Positions 1 through 7,472 of a stretch of 7,472 nucleotides of DNA are shown one piece after another (the stretch's first letter is position 1; every line of letters begins with the position of its first letter). The notes below the pieces were generated by a model, which saw only the letters and a list, made by a program, of their open reading frames with translations, ran no database searches and was not told the origin of the DNA. Made by a program: the position numbers and the translations under genes. Origin of the DNA: Actinomycetales bacterium (lineage in GTDB: Bacteria > Actinomycetota > Actinomycetes > Actinomycetales > Actinomycetaceae); contig JALHDK010000184.1 of the NCBI GenBank assembly GCA_022838965.1, forward strand, positions 1 to 7,472, in the 5' to 3' direction.

Positions 1-270
1 CGAGGATGCCTCCTTCTGTCCCCGCTCCACCTCGGAGAGGTACCCGAGGGACACCTGCGCCGCCGAGGACACCTCACGGAGCGTCTTGTTCTGGTGCAGG
101 CGCACAGCCCGCAGGACGTCGCCGATCTCCCGGCGGAGGACCGGCGTCTCCTTCCTCGCGGGAGCAGTCACCGCGTAGCGGCCTGCGTAGTTCGGGCGCA
201 CCGGTGCCCGCCAGCCGGGTCGCGAAGGCTCCGGACGCGGGGGCCTGGCTGTGGCGGTAGGGCGGTTCAT
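1..270 (-). CDS. clgR: ClgR-type XRE family transcriptional regulator, 3' end missing (runs off left edge)
   Basis: ClgR is an activator known in actinobacteria to control the Clp protease genes and other proteostasis and stress genes. Only the N-terminal 90 codons lie in the window, and no stop is reached. The Cro/C1-type helix-turn-helix core is at about residues 45-84: REIGDVLR, then [21 protein letters not shown], followed by QKEASS. This [17 protein letters not shown] recognition-helix signature is typical of ClgR. I chose the ATG at 270 because AAGGG at 283-279 lies 8 bases upstream. An ATG two codons earlier at 276 leaves only 2 bases, and a GTG at 171 gives a protein without the Pro/Arg-rich N-terminal 33 residues but has no obvious ribosome binding site. 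The gene follows cinA by 14 bases and is probably cotranscribed with it. Family assignment is firm; the exact start is not. Confidence 0.88.
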   Translation of the reverse strand, partial: MNRPTATARPPRPEPSRPGWRAPVRPNYAGRYAVTAPARKETPVLRREIGDVLRAVRLHQNKTLREVSSAAQVSLGYLSEVERGQKEASS

Positions 271-278
271 GTCCATCA

Positions 279-283
279 CCCTT
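279..283 (-). promoter_or_regulatory. Ribosome binding site deciding the clgR start
   Basis: AAGGG lies eight bases before the ATG at 270 and only two bases before the ATG at 276. It lies in the short gap between the cinA stop and clgR, which favours the ATG at 270. Confidence 0.5.
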
Positions 284-284
284 G

Positions 285-791
285 TCAACGAGGGGTTCTC
301 CGGTTTTGTTCCGCGTGCTCGGCGAGCAGCTCGAGCGCCGCCACCGTCGCGGACCATCTCACGGTCTCGCGGTCCCCGGGCACGTGGAGCTCGCGCAGGG
401 CGAAGGAGCCGGTGTGGGCGTCATGGGCGCAGAGCCACACCGTTCCCGCAGGGTGTCCCTCCGCGGGACCGGGCCCCGCCACACCGGTCGTCGCCACCGT
501 GAACCGGGCGGCCAGCACGCGCGAGACGCCTGCCGCCATGGCTTCCGCCACCGCCGCCTGGACGGAGCCGCCGCCACGGAGCACCGCGGCATCAACGCCC
601 AGCAGCCCGACCTTCACGTCGGGATGGTAGGCCACGACCGCCCCGCGCAGAATGGCCGAGACCCCGGGCACCGACCCCAGGGCGGCACACACCAGCCCCG
701 CGGTCAGCGACTCGGCGGTCGCCACCGTCTGGTCTCCCAGTGATGCGACCGCGCGCCTCGCCGCAGCAGCCGCGAGGCTGGCCGCGGTCAC
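285..791 (-). CDS. cinA: CinA C-terminal domain protein, nicotinamide-nucleotide (NMN) amidohydrolase PncC type
   Basis: This 168-residue protein consists only of the CinA C-terminal domain; the N-terminal MoCF-like domain of full CinA is absent, which is common in actinobacteria. The family hydrolyses NMN to nicotinate mononucleotide and ammonia in pyridine nucleotide recycling, in the cytosol. Visible motifs are AESLTAG at residues 26-32, containing the conserved serine S28, the [12 protein letters not shown] segment at about 49-60 with Y55 and K60, [16 protein letters not shown] at about 103-118, and GDRETVR at about 139-145. The first motif is AESCTGG in many homologues, so Leu-Thr-Ala is a mild variant. 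The GTG start at 791 overlaps the pgsA stop as GTGA, so translation is probably coupled. Historically the name comes from a competence-induced gene; nothing here suggests a role in competence. Confidence 0.9.
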   Translation of the reverse strand: MTAASLAAAAARRAVASLGDQTVATAESLTAGLVCAALGSVPGVSAILRGAVVAYHPDVKVGLLGVDAAVLRGGGSVQAAVAEAMAAGVSRVLAARFTVATTGVAGPGPAEGHPAGTVWLCAHDAHTGSFALRELHVPGDRETVRWSATVAALELLAEHAEQNRRTPR

Positions 792-1357
792 GCCGCCCGC
801 CTCCGGAGCCGTCGCGCATCCGCCACGTACTGCAGTCCGGTGACAACCGTCCACGCGAGCGCCAGGTACATGATCACGATCGTGGCCGTCTCGAGGACGG
901 TGCTCGCCGGACTGGGCACCAGTGCGGCCCAGGGAATGAGCATCCCCAGGATGAAGGCCATCTGGAGGGTCGTCTTGACCTTGCCGCCCTTCGAAGCGGC
1001 CATGACGGCGCGGCGGATCATGAGGAAGCGCATCACGGTGATGCCCAGTTCCCGGACGATGATCACCACCGTGACCCACCAGGGAACGAGACCATCCACC
1101 GACAGGAGAACGAGGGCCGCCACCACGAGGGACTTGTCCGCGATGGGGTCCAGGATCTTGCCGAGGTCGGTGATCAGGCCCCGGGATCGGGCCAGGTGGC
1201 CGTCCACCCGGTCGGTCAGCGCTGCCACCACGAAGATCACGGTGGCCCAGACCCGCGCCGCAACGCCATCCATGAGGAACACCCAGATGAACAGCGGGAC
1301 CATCGCGATCCGCGCCATCGTGATCGCGTTGGCGATGTTCCAGGGAGAAGCGGTCAC
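788..1357 (-). CDS. pgsA: CDP-diacylglycerol--glycerol-3-phosphate 3-phosphatidyltransferase (phosphatidylglycerophosphate synthase)
   Basis: This integral membrane enzyme of the CDP-alcohol phosphatidyltransferase family would transfer the phosphatidyl group from CDP-diacylglycerol to glycerol-3-phosphate, the committed step to phosphatidylglycerol and cardiolipin. The complete family signature DG-x2-AR-x8-G-x3-D-x3-D is present: D52, G53, A56, R57, G66, D70 and D74, preceded by D49. Several hydrophobic membrane segments are visible at about residues 15-47, 77-101 and 131-175, and the C-terminus is basic (ARRLRRR). The N-terminus reads [16 protein letters not shown], a usual PgsA beginning. 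I chose GTG at 1357 because it gives this expected start (189 residues) and forms a GTGA overlap with the ftsK stop; a GTG at 1375 would add six residues inside ftsK. A related family member with another alcohol substrate cannot be excluded, but context and length favour PgsA. Confidence 0.9.
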   Translation of the reverse strand: MTASPWNIANAITMARIAMVPLFIWVFLMDGVAARVWATVIFVVAALTDRVDGHLARSRGLITDLGKILDPIADKSLVVAALVLLSVDGLVPWWVTVVIIVRELGITVMRFLMIRRAVMAASKGGKVKTTLQMAFILGMLIPWAALVPSPASTVLETATIVIMYLALAWTVVTGLQYVADARRLRRRAA

Positions 1358-3846
1358 CGTCCCGTCAGCTGCCACGCGTCCTCTTCTCCGTCCTCCTCAT
1401 AGGTGTCGACGTACACGGCGTCGTCCTCGGGCGGCTCACCGCGGAGCATCGCGAGCGCAGCGGGGAGGTCCTCGGGCCTGACCAGCACGTCACGGGCCTT
1501 CGAGCCCTCCGAGGGCCCCACGATGCCGCGGGACTCGAGGAGGTCCATCAACCGGCCCGCCTTCGCGAAGCCTACCCGAAGCTTGCGCTGCAGCATGGAG
1601 GTGGAACCGAAACTCGTGGTGATGATCAGCTCGGCTGCCTGCAGCAGCAGGTCCAGGTCGTCCCCGATGTCCTCCTCCACCTGCTTCCTGGAGGCGGGGG
1701 CGATCACGTCCTCGCGGTACGAGGGCCGCATCTGTGCCTTGACGTGGTCGACCACCGCGTGGATCTCCTGCTCGGAGACCCACGCCCCCTGCACCCGCAG
1801 CGGTTTCGCCTTTCCGGAGGGATGGAAGAGCGCGTCGCCCTGGCCCACCAGCTTCTCGGCACCCGGCGAATCGAGGATCACGCGCGAGTCGGCAAGGGAC
1901 GAGGTGGCGAACGCGAGTCGGGACGGGACGTTCGCCTTGATGAGACCGGTGACGACGTCGACCGACGGCCGCTGCGTCGCGAGCACCAGGTGGATCCCGG
2001 CAGCCCGCGCCAGCTGCGTGATGCGCTGGATGGACGACTCCACGTCGCGGGGCGCCACCATCATGAGATCCGCGAGTTCGTCCACGATCACGAGGAGGTA
2101 GGGGTACGGCGCGATGACCCGCTCCGAGCCCGGCAACGGTTCCACCCGCCCCGCCCGCACGGCCGCGTTGAAGTCGTCGATGTGTTTGAACCCGAAGGCG
2201 GCGAGGTCGTCGTAGCGCATGTCCATCTCGCGCACCACCCACTCCAGGGCCTCCGCGGCCTTCTTCGGGTTGGTGATGATCGGGGTGATGAGGTGCGGGA
2301 TGCCCTCGTAGATGGTCAGTTCAACGCGCTTCGGGTCGACGAGGACCAGCCGGACCTGGTCGGGGGTGGCGCGCATCAGAATCGACACGATCATGGAGTT
2401 GATGAACGACGACTTCCCCGAACCCGTGGCACCCGCCACCAGGAGATGGGGCATCTTCGCGAGATTGGCAACGACGTAGCCTCCCTCGACATCCTTGCCC
2501 ACACCCACCATCAGGGGATGGTCGGACCGGAGCGCGGCACTCGACCGCAGCACGTCCCCCAACGCCACGGTCTCGCGATCGGCGTTGGGGATCTCGATCC
2601 CGATGGCCGACTTGCCCGGAATCGGTGACAGGATCCTGACGTCTGCGCTCGCCACCGCGTAGGCGATGTTCCGGGAGAGCGCGGTGACCCGCTCCACCTT
2701 GGTCCCCGGACCGAGTTCCACCTCGTAGCGCGTGACCGTGGGACCGCGGGAGAAGCCGGTGACGGTCGCGGGGATCTCGAATTCCGCGAACACGTTCGTG
2801 AGCCGCTCGACCACGTGGTCGTTGGCGGCCGAACGCACCTTGTGGGGACCACCCTTGACCAGCAACTGGTCGGCGGGGAGCGTGTAGACGATGTCGGGCG
2901 ACAACTCGAGCTGTTCGGCCCGTGCGGGCAGAGCCTGGGTGGGTGGTGGCGCTAACTCGGCGACGTGGTCGTCGGCGGGCGGCGCCGCGGCGGCGTGGTC
3001 CTGCGCGGGTGGGTCGGCAGCGCGACGGCGGGGCCGGTCCGGCACCGCCCCGCCCGCGGGAACCGCGGAGACCGCCCGCTCCGTGGTCCGAGGGGAGCGA
3101 CCCGTGCGGGCGGGGGCCTCGGTGTCCCCGGGTGGGGGTTCGACGGACGACGCCCGCCGCCGGAAGATCCGGGCCACCCGTCCGGGAACCGCGGCCACCG
3201 GCGTCGCCGTGATGATACACAGGGCGAGGAGGACCAGCAGGGCGAGGATCGGGACCGCGGCGTAGACGGTGAACAGCGCGACGAGGGGCGCGGCCAGCAT
3301 CCACCCGACGACGCCGCCCGCCGCCTCCACGGCCACGATGTCGGCGAATGGCGACGGCGCTCCCCGGCCGATGTGGACGAGGCCGGCGACGGCGGCGATG
3401 AGCAGGGTCACCCCGATGGCGACGCGCCCGTTGGCGCGGGTTCGCTCGGGGTGCCGGAAGAGACGGAGAGCCAGAGCCAGCACGGCGAGAAACGCGGGAA
3501 GCAACGTCCCCAGCAGCCCGAACAGGCCGGCGGCAGCGTGATGGACGACGTCGCCCGCCAGCCCGGAGAGCCCGAACCACTCCCGCGTGGCGATGACGAT
3601 CGCCAGCGCGAGGAAGAGGAAGGCGACGCCGTCACGCCGGAACGCCGGATCGCTCTCCTTCGCGGCAGCGGTCACCTTGCGGGTCGCCGCACCCACCACA
3701 TGCGCTCCTCCCATCCAGATGCCCCGGAGCACACGCACCGGCAGCGGCTGCCGCCGGCGCGCGCCAGCGCGGCGGGTCCGCGGCGAACGCGTGCTGGGGC
3801 GCGTCGGCTGCGCGGCCGGCCGGCGAGTGGGTGTCCGGGTGGCCAT
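1354..3846 (-). CDS. ftsK: DNA translocase FtsK/SpoIIIE family
   Basis: FtsK is the septum-located ATPase that pumps chromosomal DNA and helps segregate the terminus during division. From the ATG at 3846 the protein has 830 residues, within the usual actinobacterial range. Order: a basic N-terminal tail (about 1-60), membrane segments at about 73-87, 104-130, 142-160 and 173-215, a Pro/Ala/Arg-rich linker at about 225-305, and the RecA-like motor. The motor has Walker A GATGSGKS at 472-479, DPKRVE at 504-509 and Walker B LLVIVDE at 584-590. A C-terminal gamma winged helix lies at about 729-794 ([20 protein letters not shown]), followed by an acidic tail. An ATG nine codons upstream (3873) has no ribosome binding site. 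The chosen ATG also lacks one but has a -10-like TACCGT nine bases before it, so the mRNA may be leaderless. The stop overlaps the pgsA start. The linker contains one TTA codon at 2955-2953. Confidence 0.96.
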   Translation of the reverse strand: MATRTPTRRPAAQPTRPSTRSPRTRRAGARRRQPLPVRVLRGIWMGGAHVVGAATRKVTAAAKESDPAFRRDGVAFLFLALAIVIATREWFGLSGLAGDVVHHAAAGLFGLLGTLLPAFLAVLALALRLFRHPERTRANGRVAIGVTLLIAAVAGLVHIGRGAPSPFADIVAVEAAGGVVGWMLAAPLVALFTVYAAVPILALLVLLALCIITATPVAAVPGRVARIFRRRASSVEPPPGDTEAPARTGRSPRTTERAVSAVPAGGAVPDRPRRRAADPPAQDHAAAAPPADDHVAELAPPPTQALPARAEQLELSPDIVYTLPADQLLVKGGPHKVRSAANDHVVERLTNVFAEFEIPATVTGFSRGPTVTRYEVELGPGTKVERVTALSRNIAYAVASADVRILSPIPGKSAIGIEIPNADRETVALGDVLRSSAALRSDHPLMVGVGKDVEGGYVVANLAKMPHLLVAGATGSGKSSFINSMIVSILMRATPDQVRLVLVDPKRVELTIYEGIPHLITPIITNPKKAAEALEWVVREMDMRYDDLAAFGFKHIDDFNAAVRAGRVEPLPGSERVIAPYPYLLVIVDELADLMMVAPRDVESSIQRITQLARAAGIHLVLATQRPSVDVVTGLIKANVPSRLAFATSSLADSRVILDSPGAEKLVGQGDALFHPSGKAKPLRVQGAWVSEQEIHAVVDHVKAQMRPSYREDVIAPASRKQVEEDIGDDLDLLLQAAELIITTSFGSTSMLQRKLRVGFAKAGRLMDLLESRGIVGPSEGSKARDVLVRPEDLPAALAMLRGEPPEDDAVYVDTYEEDGEEDAWQLTGR

Positions 3847-3855
3847 ACAGGTACG

Positions 3856-3861
3856 ACGGTA
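3856..3861 (-). promoter_or_regulatory. Candidate -10 element for ftsK
   Basis: TACCGT lies in the 52-bp gap between rnj and ftsK, ending nine bases before the chosen ftsK ATG, which has no ribosome binding site. This fits a very short or absent leader. No clear -35 is present, and readthrough from rnj is also possible because the gap holds no convincing terminator. Confidence 0.3.
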
Positions 3862-3898
3862 TCCCGCCGGCATCGGGGTCCGGGGCCGCCGCGCCGGA

Positions 3899-5581
3899 TC
3901 ACACCTCGATCACGAGCGGGATGATCATGGGTCGACGCCGCAGCTTCTGGGCGGTGAACCGTCCGACCACGCGCCTCATGACCTGCTGCAGCTCGTGGGA
4001 ATCGGTCGAGGCCCGGGCGGCATCCTCAAGGGCTCGCCGGAGCTCGTCCCGGATGGGATCGAAGAGCGCGTCCGTCTCCGCCAGGCCCCGCGCCTGGATG
4101 TGGGGACCGGTCACCAGATCGCCCGTCGTCGAGTCCACGGCCGCGAAGATCGACACGAAGCCCTCGACGCCGAGGATGCGGCGGTCCTTCAACTCGGCGT
4201 CGGTGATCTCACCCACGGTCGAGCCGTCCACGTAGACGTACCGGACCGGGACGGCGCCCGCGATCCGGGCCACTCCGTCGGCGAGGTCCACCACCACCCC
4301 GTCCTCCGCGAGCATCACCCGCTCCGGCGGAACCCCGGTCTGCACCGCGAGCGCCCCGTTCGCCACCAGGTGGCGGATCTCGCCGTGGATGGGCATCACG
4401 TTGCGAGGCTGGACGAGGTTGTAGACGTACAGCAGCTCGCCGGCCGAGGCGTGCCCGGACACGTGCACCCTGGCATTGCCCTGGTGGACGACCCTCGCGC
4501 CCAGGCGCGTGAGGCCGTTGATGACACGGTAGACGGAGTTCTCGTTCCCCGGGATGAGGGACGAGGCGAAGACGACAGTGTCACCGGGCCCCACGGGCAG
4601 GCTGTGATCCCGGTTGGCCATCCTGGAGAGGACGGACATCGGCTCCCCCTGGGAGCCGGTGGCCACCAGAACCACCTCGTTGTCCGGCAGACCGGCGATC
4701 GTTCGCTGGTCGACGAGGACACCCTCGGGAACCTCGAGGAAGCCCAGGTCCGCAGCGAGTCCCATGTTGCGCACCATCGACCGTCCGATCAGGCTCACCT
4801 TCCGGCCGTGCCGGGCCGCGGCGGTCAGCACCTGTTGCACCCGGTGCACGTTGGACGCGAACGAGGCCACGACGATCTTGCCCTGCGACTGGGCGAACAC
4901 GGTGTCCAGCACCGGCCCGATGTCCCGCTCCAGCGGTGTGAAGCCGGGGATCTCGGCATTGGTCGAGTCGACCATGAGGAGGTCCACGCCCTCCTCGCCC
5001 AGACGGGCGAACGACCGCAGGTCCGTCAGACGGCCATCCAGGGGCAGCTGGTCCATCTTGAAGTCGCCCGTGTGCAGGATGCTCCCCGCCACCGTCCGGA
5101 TCATGACAGCCAGCGCATCGGGGATGGAGTGGTTCACCGCGATGAACTCGCACTCGAACGGACCGAGATCCTCGATCTGCCCCTCCGCCACCCGCAACGT
5201 GAACGGGGTGATGCGATGTTCCTTCAGCTTCTCCTCCACGAAGGCGAGCGTCAGCTCGGAGGCGACGAGCGGGATGTCCGGACGCTGCCGGAGGAGGTAC
5301 GGCACAGCTCCGATGTGGTCCTCGTGACCATGGGTGAGGACCACGGCGACGATGTCGTCGAGCCGGTCACGGATGACGTCGATATCGGGCAGGATGAGGT
5401 CCACCCCGGGATGGTTGTCGTCCGGGAAGAGCACGCCGCAGTCCACCACGAGCAGTTTCCCGTCGAGCTCCAGGACGGTCATGTTGCGTCCGACCTCCCC
5501 CAGTCCGCCGAGCGGGGTGATGCGGAGCGTGCCCGCCGCGAGGGGGCCGGGTGGAGCGAGATCTGGGTGGGGATGACTCAC
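3899..5581 (-). CDS. rnj: Ribonuclease J (metallo-beta-lactamase/beta-CASP)
   Basis: RNase J is a zinc-dependent endonuclease and 5'-to-3' exonuclease that matures rRNA and turns over mRNA in the cytosol. The 560-residue product has the full architecture. The beta-lactamase metal motif is [10 protein letters not shown] (H84, H86, D88, H89), with NHS at 150-152 and LHTGDF (H170, D173) supplying further ligands. A beta-CASP domain covers about residues 210-370 and contains [15 protein letters not shown] and [15 protein letters not shown] is at 373-379 and MPIHGE (H399) at 396-401. The C-terminal domain ends in PLVIEV. The GTG at 5581 is supported by AGGA at 5592-5589, seven bases upstream; an ATG overlapping that AGGA is out of frame. 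rnj follows dapA after 76 bases holding a tandem repeat and a hairpin, so readthrough from dapA is likely. No catalytic residue appears to be missing. Confidence 0.96.
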   Translation of the reverse strand: MSHPHPDLAPPGPLAAGTLRITPLGGLGEVGRNMTVLELDGKLLVVDCGVLFPDDNHPGVDLILPDIDVIRDRLDDIVAVVLTHGHEDHIGAVPYLLRQRPDIPLVASELTLAFVEEKLKEHRITPFTLRVAEGQIEDLGPFECEFIAVNHSIPDALAVMIRTVAGSILHTGDFKMDQLPLDGRLTDLRSFARLGEEGVDLLMVDSTNAEIPGFTPLERDIGPVLDTVFAQSQGKIVVASFASNVHRVQQVLTAAARHGRKVSLIGRSMVRNMGLAADLGFLEVPEGVLVDQRTIAGLPDNEVVLVATGSQGEPMSVLSRMANRDHSLPVGPGDTVVFASSLIPGNENSVYRVINGLTRLGARVVHQGNARVHVSGHASAGELLYVYNLVQPRNVMPIHGEIRHLVANGALAVQTGVPPERVMLAEDGVVVDLADGVARIAGAVPVRYVYVDGSTVGEITDAELKDRRILGVEGFVSIFAAVDSTTGDLVTGPHIQARGLAETDALFDPIRDELRRALEDAARASTDSHELQQVMRRVVGRFTAQKLRRRPMIIPLVIEV

Positions 5582-5588
5582 GGGACCA

Positions 5589-5592
5589 TCCT
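5589..5592 (-). promoter_or_regulatory. Ribosome binding site deciding the rnj GTG start
   Basis: AGGA is placed seven bases before the GTG at 5581. It supports that GTG as the RNase J start and sits immediately next to the small hairpin. Confidence 0.6.
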
Positions 5593-5593
5593 G

Positions 5594-5609
5594 CCACCGT
5601 GTGCGGTGG
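5594..5609 (-). promoter_or_regulatory. Hairpin directly upstream of the rnj ribosome binding site
   Basis: In the rnj-sense strand the sequence CCACCGCACACGGTGG forms a perfect 6-bp stem with a CACA loop. It ends at 5594, one base before the AGGA at 5592-5589 that serves the GTG at 5581. There is no U-tract after it, so it does not look like an intrinsic terminator. It may influence ribosome access or mRNA stability; that role is inferred. Confidence 0.45.
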
Positions 5610-5671
5610 GACGCCGGGAGGGCGCGTCCTCGGGAGGGACGCCGGGAGGACGCGTTCTCAGGAGGGACGCC
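5608..5671. repeat. 28-bp tandem direct repeat, two copies plus a partial third
   Basis: Copy 1 is 5608-5635 and copy 2 is 5636-5663; both begin GGGACGCCGGGAGG and differ at 3 of 28 positions (repeat positions 15, 21 and 25). A third start, GGGACGCC, follows at 5664-5671 and is already inside dapA. Each copy contains a near-palindrome around CGCGT (GAGGRCGCGTYCTC). The array spans the dapA stop codon at 5658-5660 and most of the gap before rnj. The unit is 28 bp, so it is not a codon-multiple repeat. Confidence 0.85.
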
Positions 5672-6551
5672 CCAGCGTGGCGAGCGCCGCCAGCAGCTGG
5701 TCGCGCTGCTCCGCCGTCGCCGGGACCAGCGGCAGGCGGAGCGTCGGAGTGGCGATCACCCCGAGTTCGTGGGCGGCGAGCTTCGCCATCACCGCTCCCT
5801 GGCCGCCGCCCATCACGGCATCGACCACCGGGAGCAAGCGGTTGTGGAGAGCGAGGGCCGCCGGCAGGTCCGAGGCGGCGACGGCGTCGACCATCCGGCG
5901 GTAGTGCCGGGCGGCCACGTGACCGACGACGGAGACCACCCCCACGGCACCGTGCACGAGGAAGCTGAGATTCAGGGCGTCGTCGCCCGAGTACACCGCC
6001 AGGCCCGTCTCCTGCCCGCGCCGGCAGCCCGCGACGGCGTTCCCGGTGGCGTCCTTGACCGCGACGACGTTGGGGTGGCGGGCGATCCGCGCCGAGCATG
6101 CCGGGCCGATCGCGACGCCGGTACGTCCGGGAATGTCGTAGACCATCACGGGGAGATCGGTGGCGGAGGCGATCGTTTCGATGTGCGTGGCGACGCCGTC
6201 CTGGGAGGGCCGGTTGTAGTAGGGCGAGACCACCAGGAGGGCGTGGGCACCCGCTTCTGCCGCGCACTCCGCCATGCGGACGGCATGGGCGGTGTCGTTC
6301 GAGCCGGCACCCGCGACGACGCGCGCCCGTCCCCCCACCGCCTCCACGACGGCGCGCACCAGGTCCGCCTTCTCGGGGCCGTGCGTGGTCGGGGACTCCC
6401 CGGTCGTCCCGGAGACGACCAGGCCGTCGCACCCCTCGGCAACGAGGTGGTCAGCCAGCCGCTGAGCCGAGTCGAGGTCGAGGCTGCCGTCCCGGTGGAA
6501 GGGCGTCACCATGGCCGTGAGGACGGTGCCGAACAGGGCGCGGGGATCCAT
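5658..6551 (-). CDS. dapA: 4-hydroxy-tetrahydrodipicolinate synthase
   Basis: DapA condenses pyruvate with L-aspartate 4-semialdehyde in the first committed step to diaminopimelate and lysine. The 297-residue protein is a class I aldolase-type TIM barrel of normal length. Visible active-site residues, matched by motif to the E. coli enzyme, are T49/T50 in GTTGE, the Tyr pair in SPYYNRP (Y111, Y112), Y138 in VYDIPGRTG with R143, and the Schiff-base lysine K166 in VAVKDATG. The start begins MDPRALFGTVLTAMVTPF, as usual for the family. The ATG at 6551 is preceded seven bases upstream by a -10-like TACGGT, fitting a leaderless mRNA. A GTG at 6560 (adding three residues) has a GGAG seven bases upstream and remains possible. 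The gene is divergent from the acetyltransferase and its last bases lie inside a tandem repeat that continues toward rnj. Confidence 0.95.
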   Translation of the reverse strand: MDPRALFGTVLTAMVTPFHRDGSLDLDSAQRLADHLVAEGCDGLVVSGTTGESPTTHGPEKADLVRAVVEAVGGRARVVAGAGSNDTAHAVRMAECAAEAGAHALLVVSPYYNRPSQDGVATHIETIASATDLPVMVYDIPGRTGVAIGPACSARIARHPNVVAVKDATGNAVAGCRRGQETGLAVYSGDDALNLSFLVHGAVGVVSVVGHVAARHYRRMVDAVAASDLPAALALHNRLLPVVDAVMGGGQGAVMAKLAAHELGVIATPTLRLPLVPATAEQRDQLLAALATLGRPS

Positions 6552-6558
6552 GACCACC

Positions 6559-6564
6559 ACCGTA
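6559..6564 (-). promoter_or_regulatory. Candidate -10 element for leaderless dapA transcription
   Basis: TACGGT matches the actinobacterial TANNNT -10 consensus and ends seven bases before the dapA ATG at 6551, so transcription could start at the ATG. No convincing -35 hexamer lies 16-19 bases upstream. The match is short and could arise by chance. Confidence 0.4.
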
Positions 6565-6614
6565 GCGCTCCACCGTGGCACCCCTCCCGGCGGGTCAGTC
6601 CATGGGACACGCGT

Positions 6615-6620
6615 TAGGGT
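6615..6620 (+). promoter_or_regulatory. Candidate -10 element for leaderless acetyltransferase transcription
   Basis: TAGGGT matches TANNNT and ends six bases before the ATG at 6627, the distance expected when the start codon is the first transcribed base. No good -35 is seen. AGGG within it may instead act as a ribosome binding site. Confidence 0.45.
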
Positions 6621-6626
6621 GACGGG

Positions 6627-7472
<846 letters not shown>

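Noticed and set aside
283..288. TTGACA on the minus strand just before clgR, resembling a perfect -35
   Set aside because: A -10 would fall inside clgR at about 265-260, where the sequence is GC-rich with no TANNNT. The TTGACA also includes the cinA stop codon.
2787..2798. CGAACACGTTCG inverted repeat resembling an actinobacterial SOS box
   Set aside because: The known LexA box has four bases between CGAAC and GTTCG; here there are two, and it lies deep inside ftsK coding sequence.
2321..3580. Minus-strand 419-codon frame inside ftsK
   Set aside because: It is an Arg/Gly/Pro-rich shadow in a shifted frame of ftsK with no domain.
3847..3898. Possible terminator between rnj and ftsK
   Set aside because: Only a weak TCCGG/CCGGA stem with a 10-base loop can be drawn and there is no U-tract.
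3587..5968. Plus-strand open frame of 793 codons opposite ftsK, rnj and dapA
   Set aside because: Long antisense frames arise from high-GC codon bias. The product is low-complexity, rich in Arg, Gly, His and Asp with no recognisable domain, and the opposite strand encodes a clear RNase J.

Overview
The window comes from a high-GC Gram-positive bacterium (Actinomycetota, class Actinomycetes). This rests on very high GC, strong G/C bias at third codon positions, GTG starts, and the gene order dapB - (acetyltransferase) - dapA - rnj - ftsK - pgsA - cinA - clgR, a housekeeping arrangement seen with variations across actinobacteria. I cannot place it to genus; a Micrococcales- or Propionibacteriales-like lineage is a guess. 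I see no plasmid, phage, transposon, CRISPR array, tRNA or rRNA.

Layout. Almost everything is read on the minus strand, so transcription runs right to left. At the right edge is the 3' part of dapB (lysine/diaminopimelate pathway). Its end overlaps by 8 bp the end of a plus-strand GNAT acetyltransferase gene. A 75-bp divergent gap separates the acetyltransferase from dapA, and both genes carry a TANNNT -10-like hexamer 6 to 7 bases before the ATG, as in actinobacterial leaderless mRNAs. dapA is followed by rnj (RNase J) after a 76-bp gap holding a 28-bp tandem repeat and a small hairpin beside the rnj ribosome binding site. After a 52-bp gap comes ftsK (chromosome translocase). ftsK, pgsA and cinA are joined by two identical GTGA start/stop overlaps, and clgR begins 8 to 14 bases after cinA. 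clgR runs off the left edge.

Function. DapA and DapB perform consecutive steps from aspartate semialdehyde toward meso-diaminopimelate and lysine. RNase J matures and degrades RNA. FtsK pumps chromosome ends through the division septum. PgsA makes the precursor of phosphatidylglycerol and cardiolipin. CinA/PncC recycles NMN in the pyridine nucleotide cycle. ClgR activates Clp protease and stress genes. The coupled ftsK-pgsA-cinA-clgR block suggests these are made together.

I found no new biological system. The items most worth a second look are the repeat and hairpin before rnj, the paired leaderless promoter candidates, the two GTGA couplings, the lone TTA codon in ftsK, and the uncertain clgR start. 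Every stretch over 300 bases is covered by a gene.
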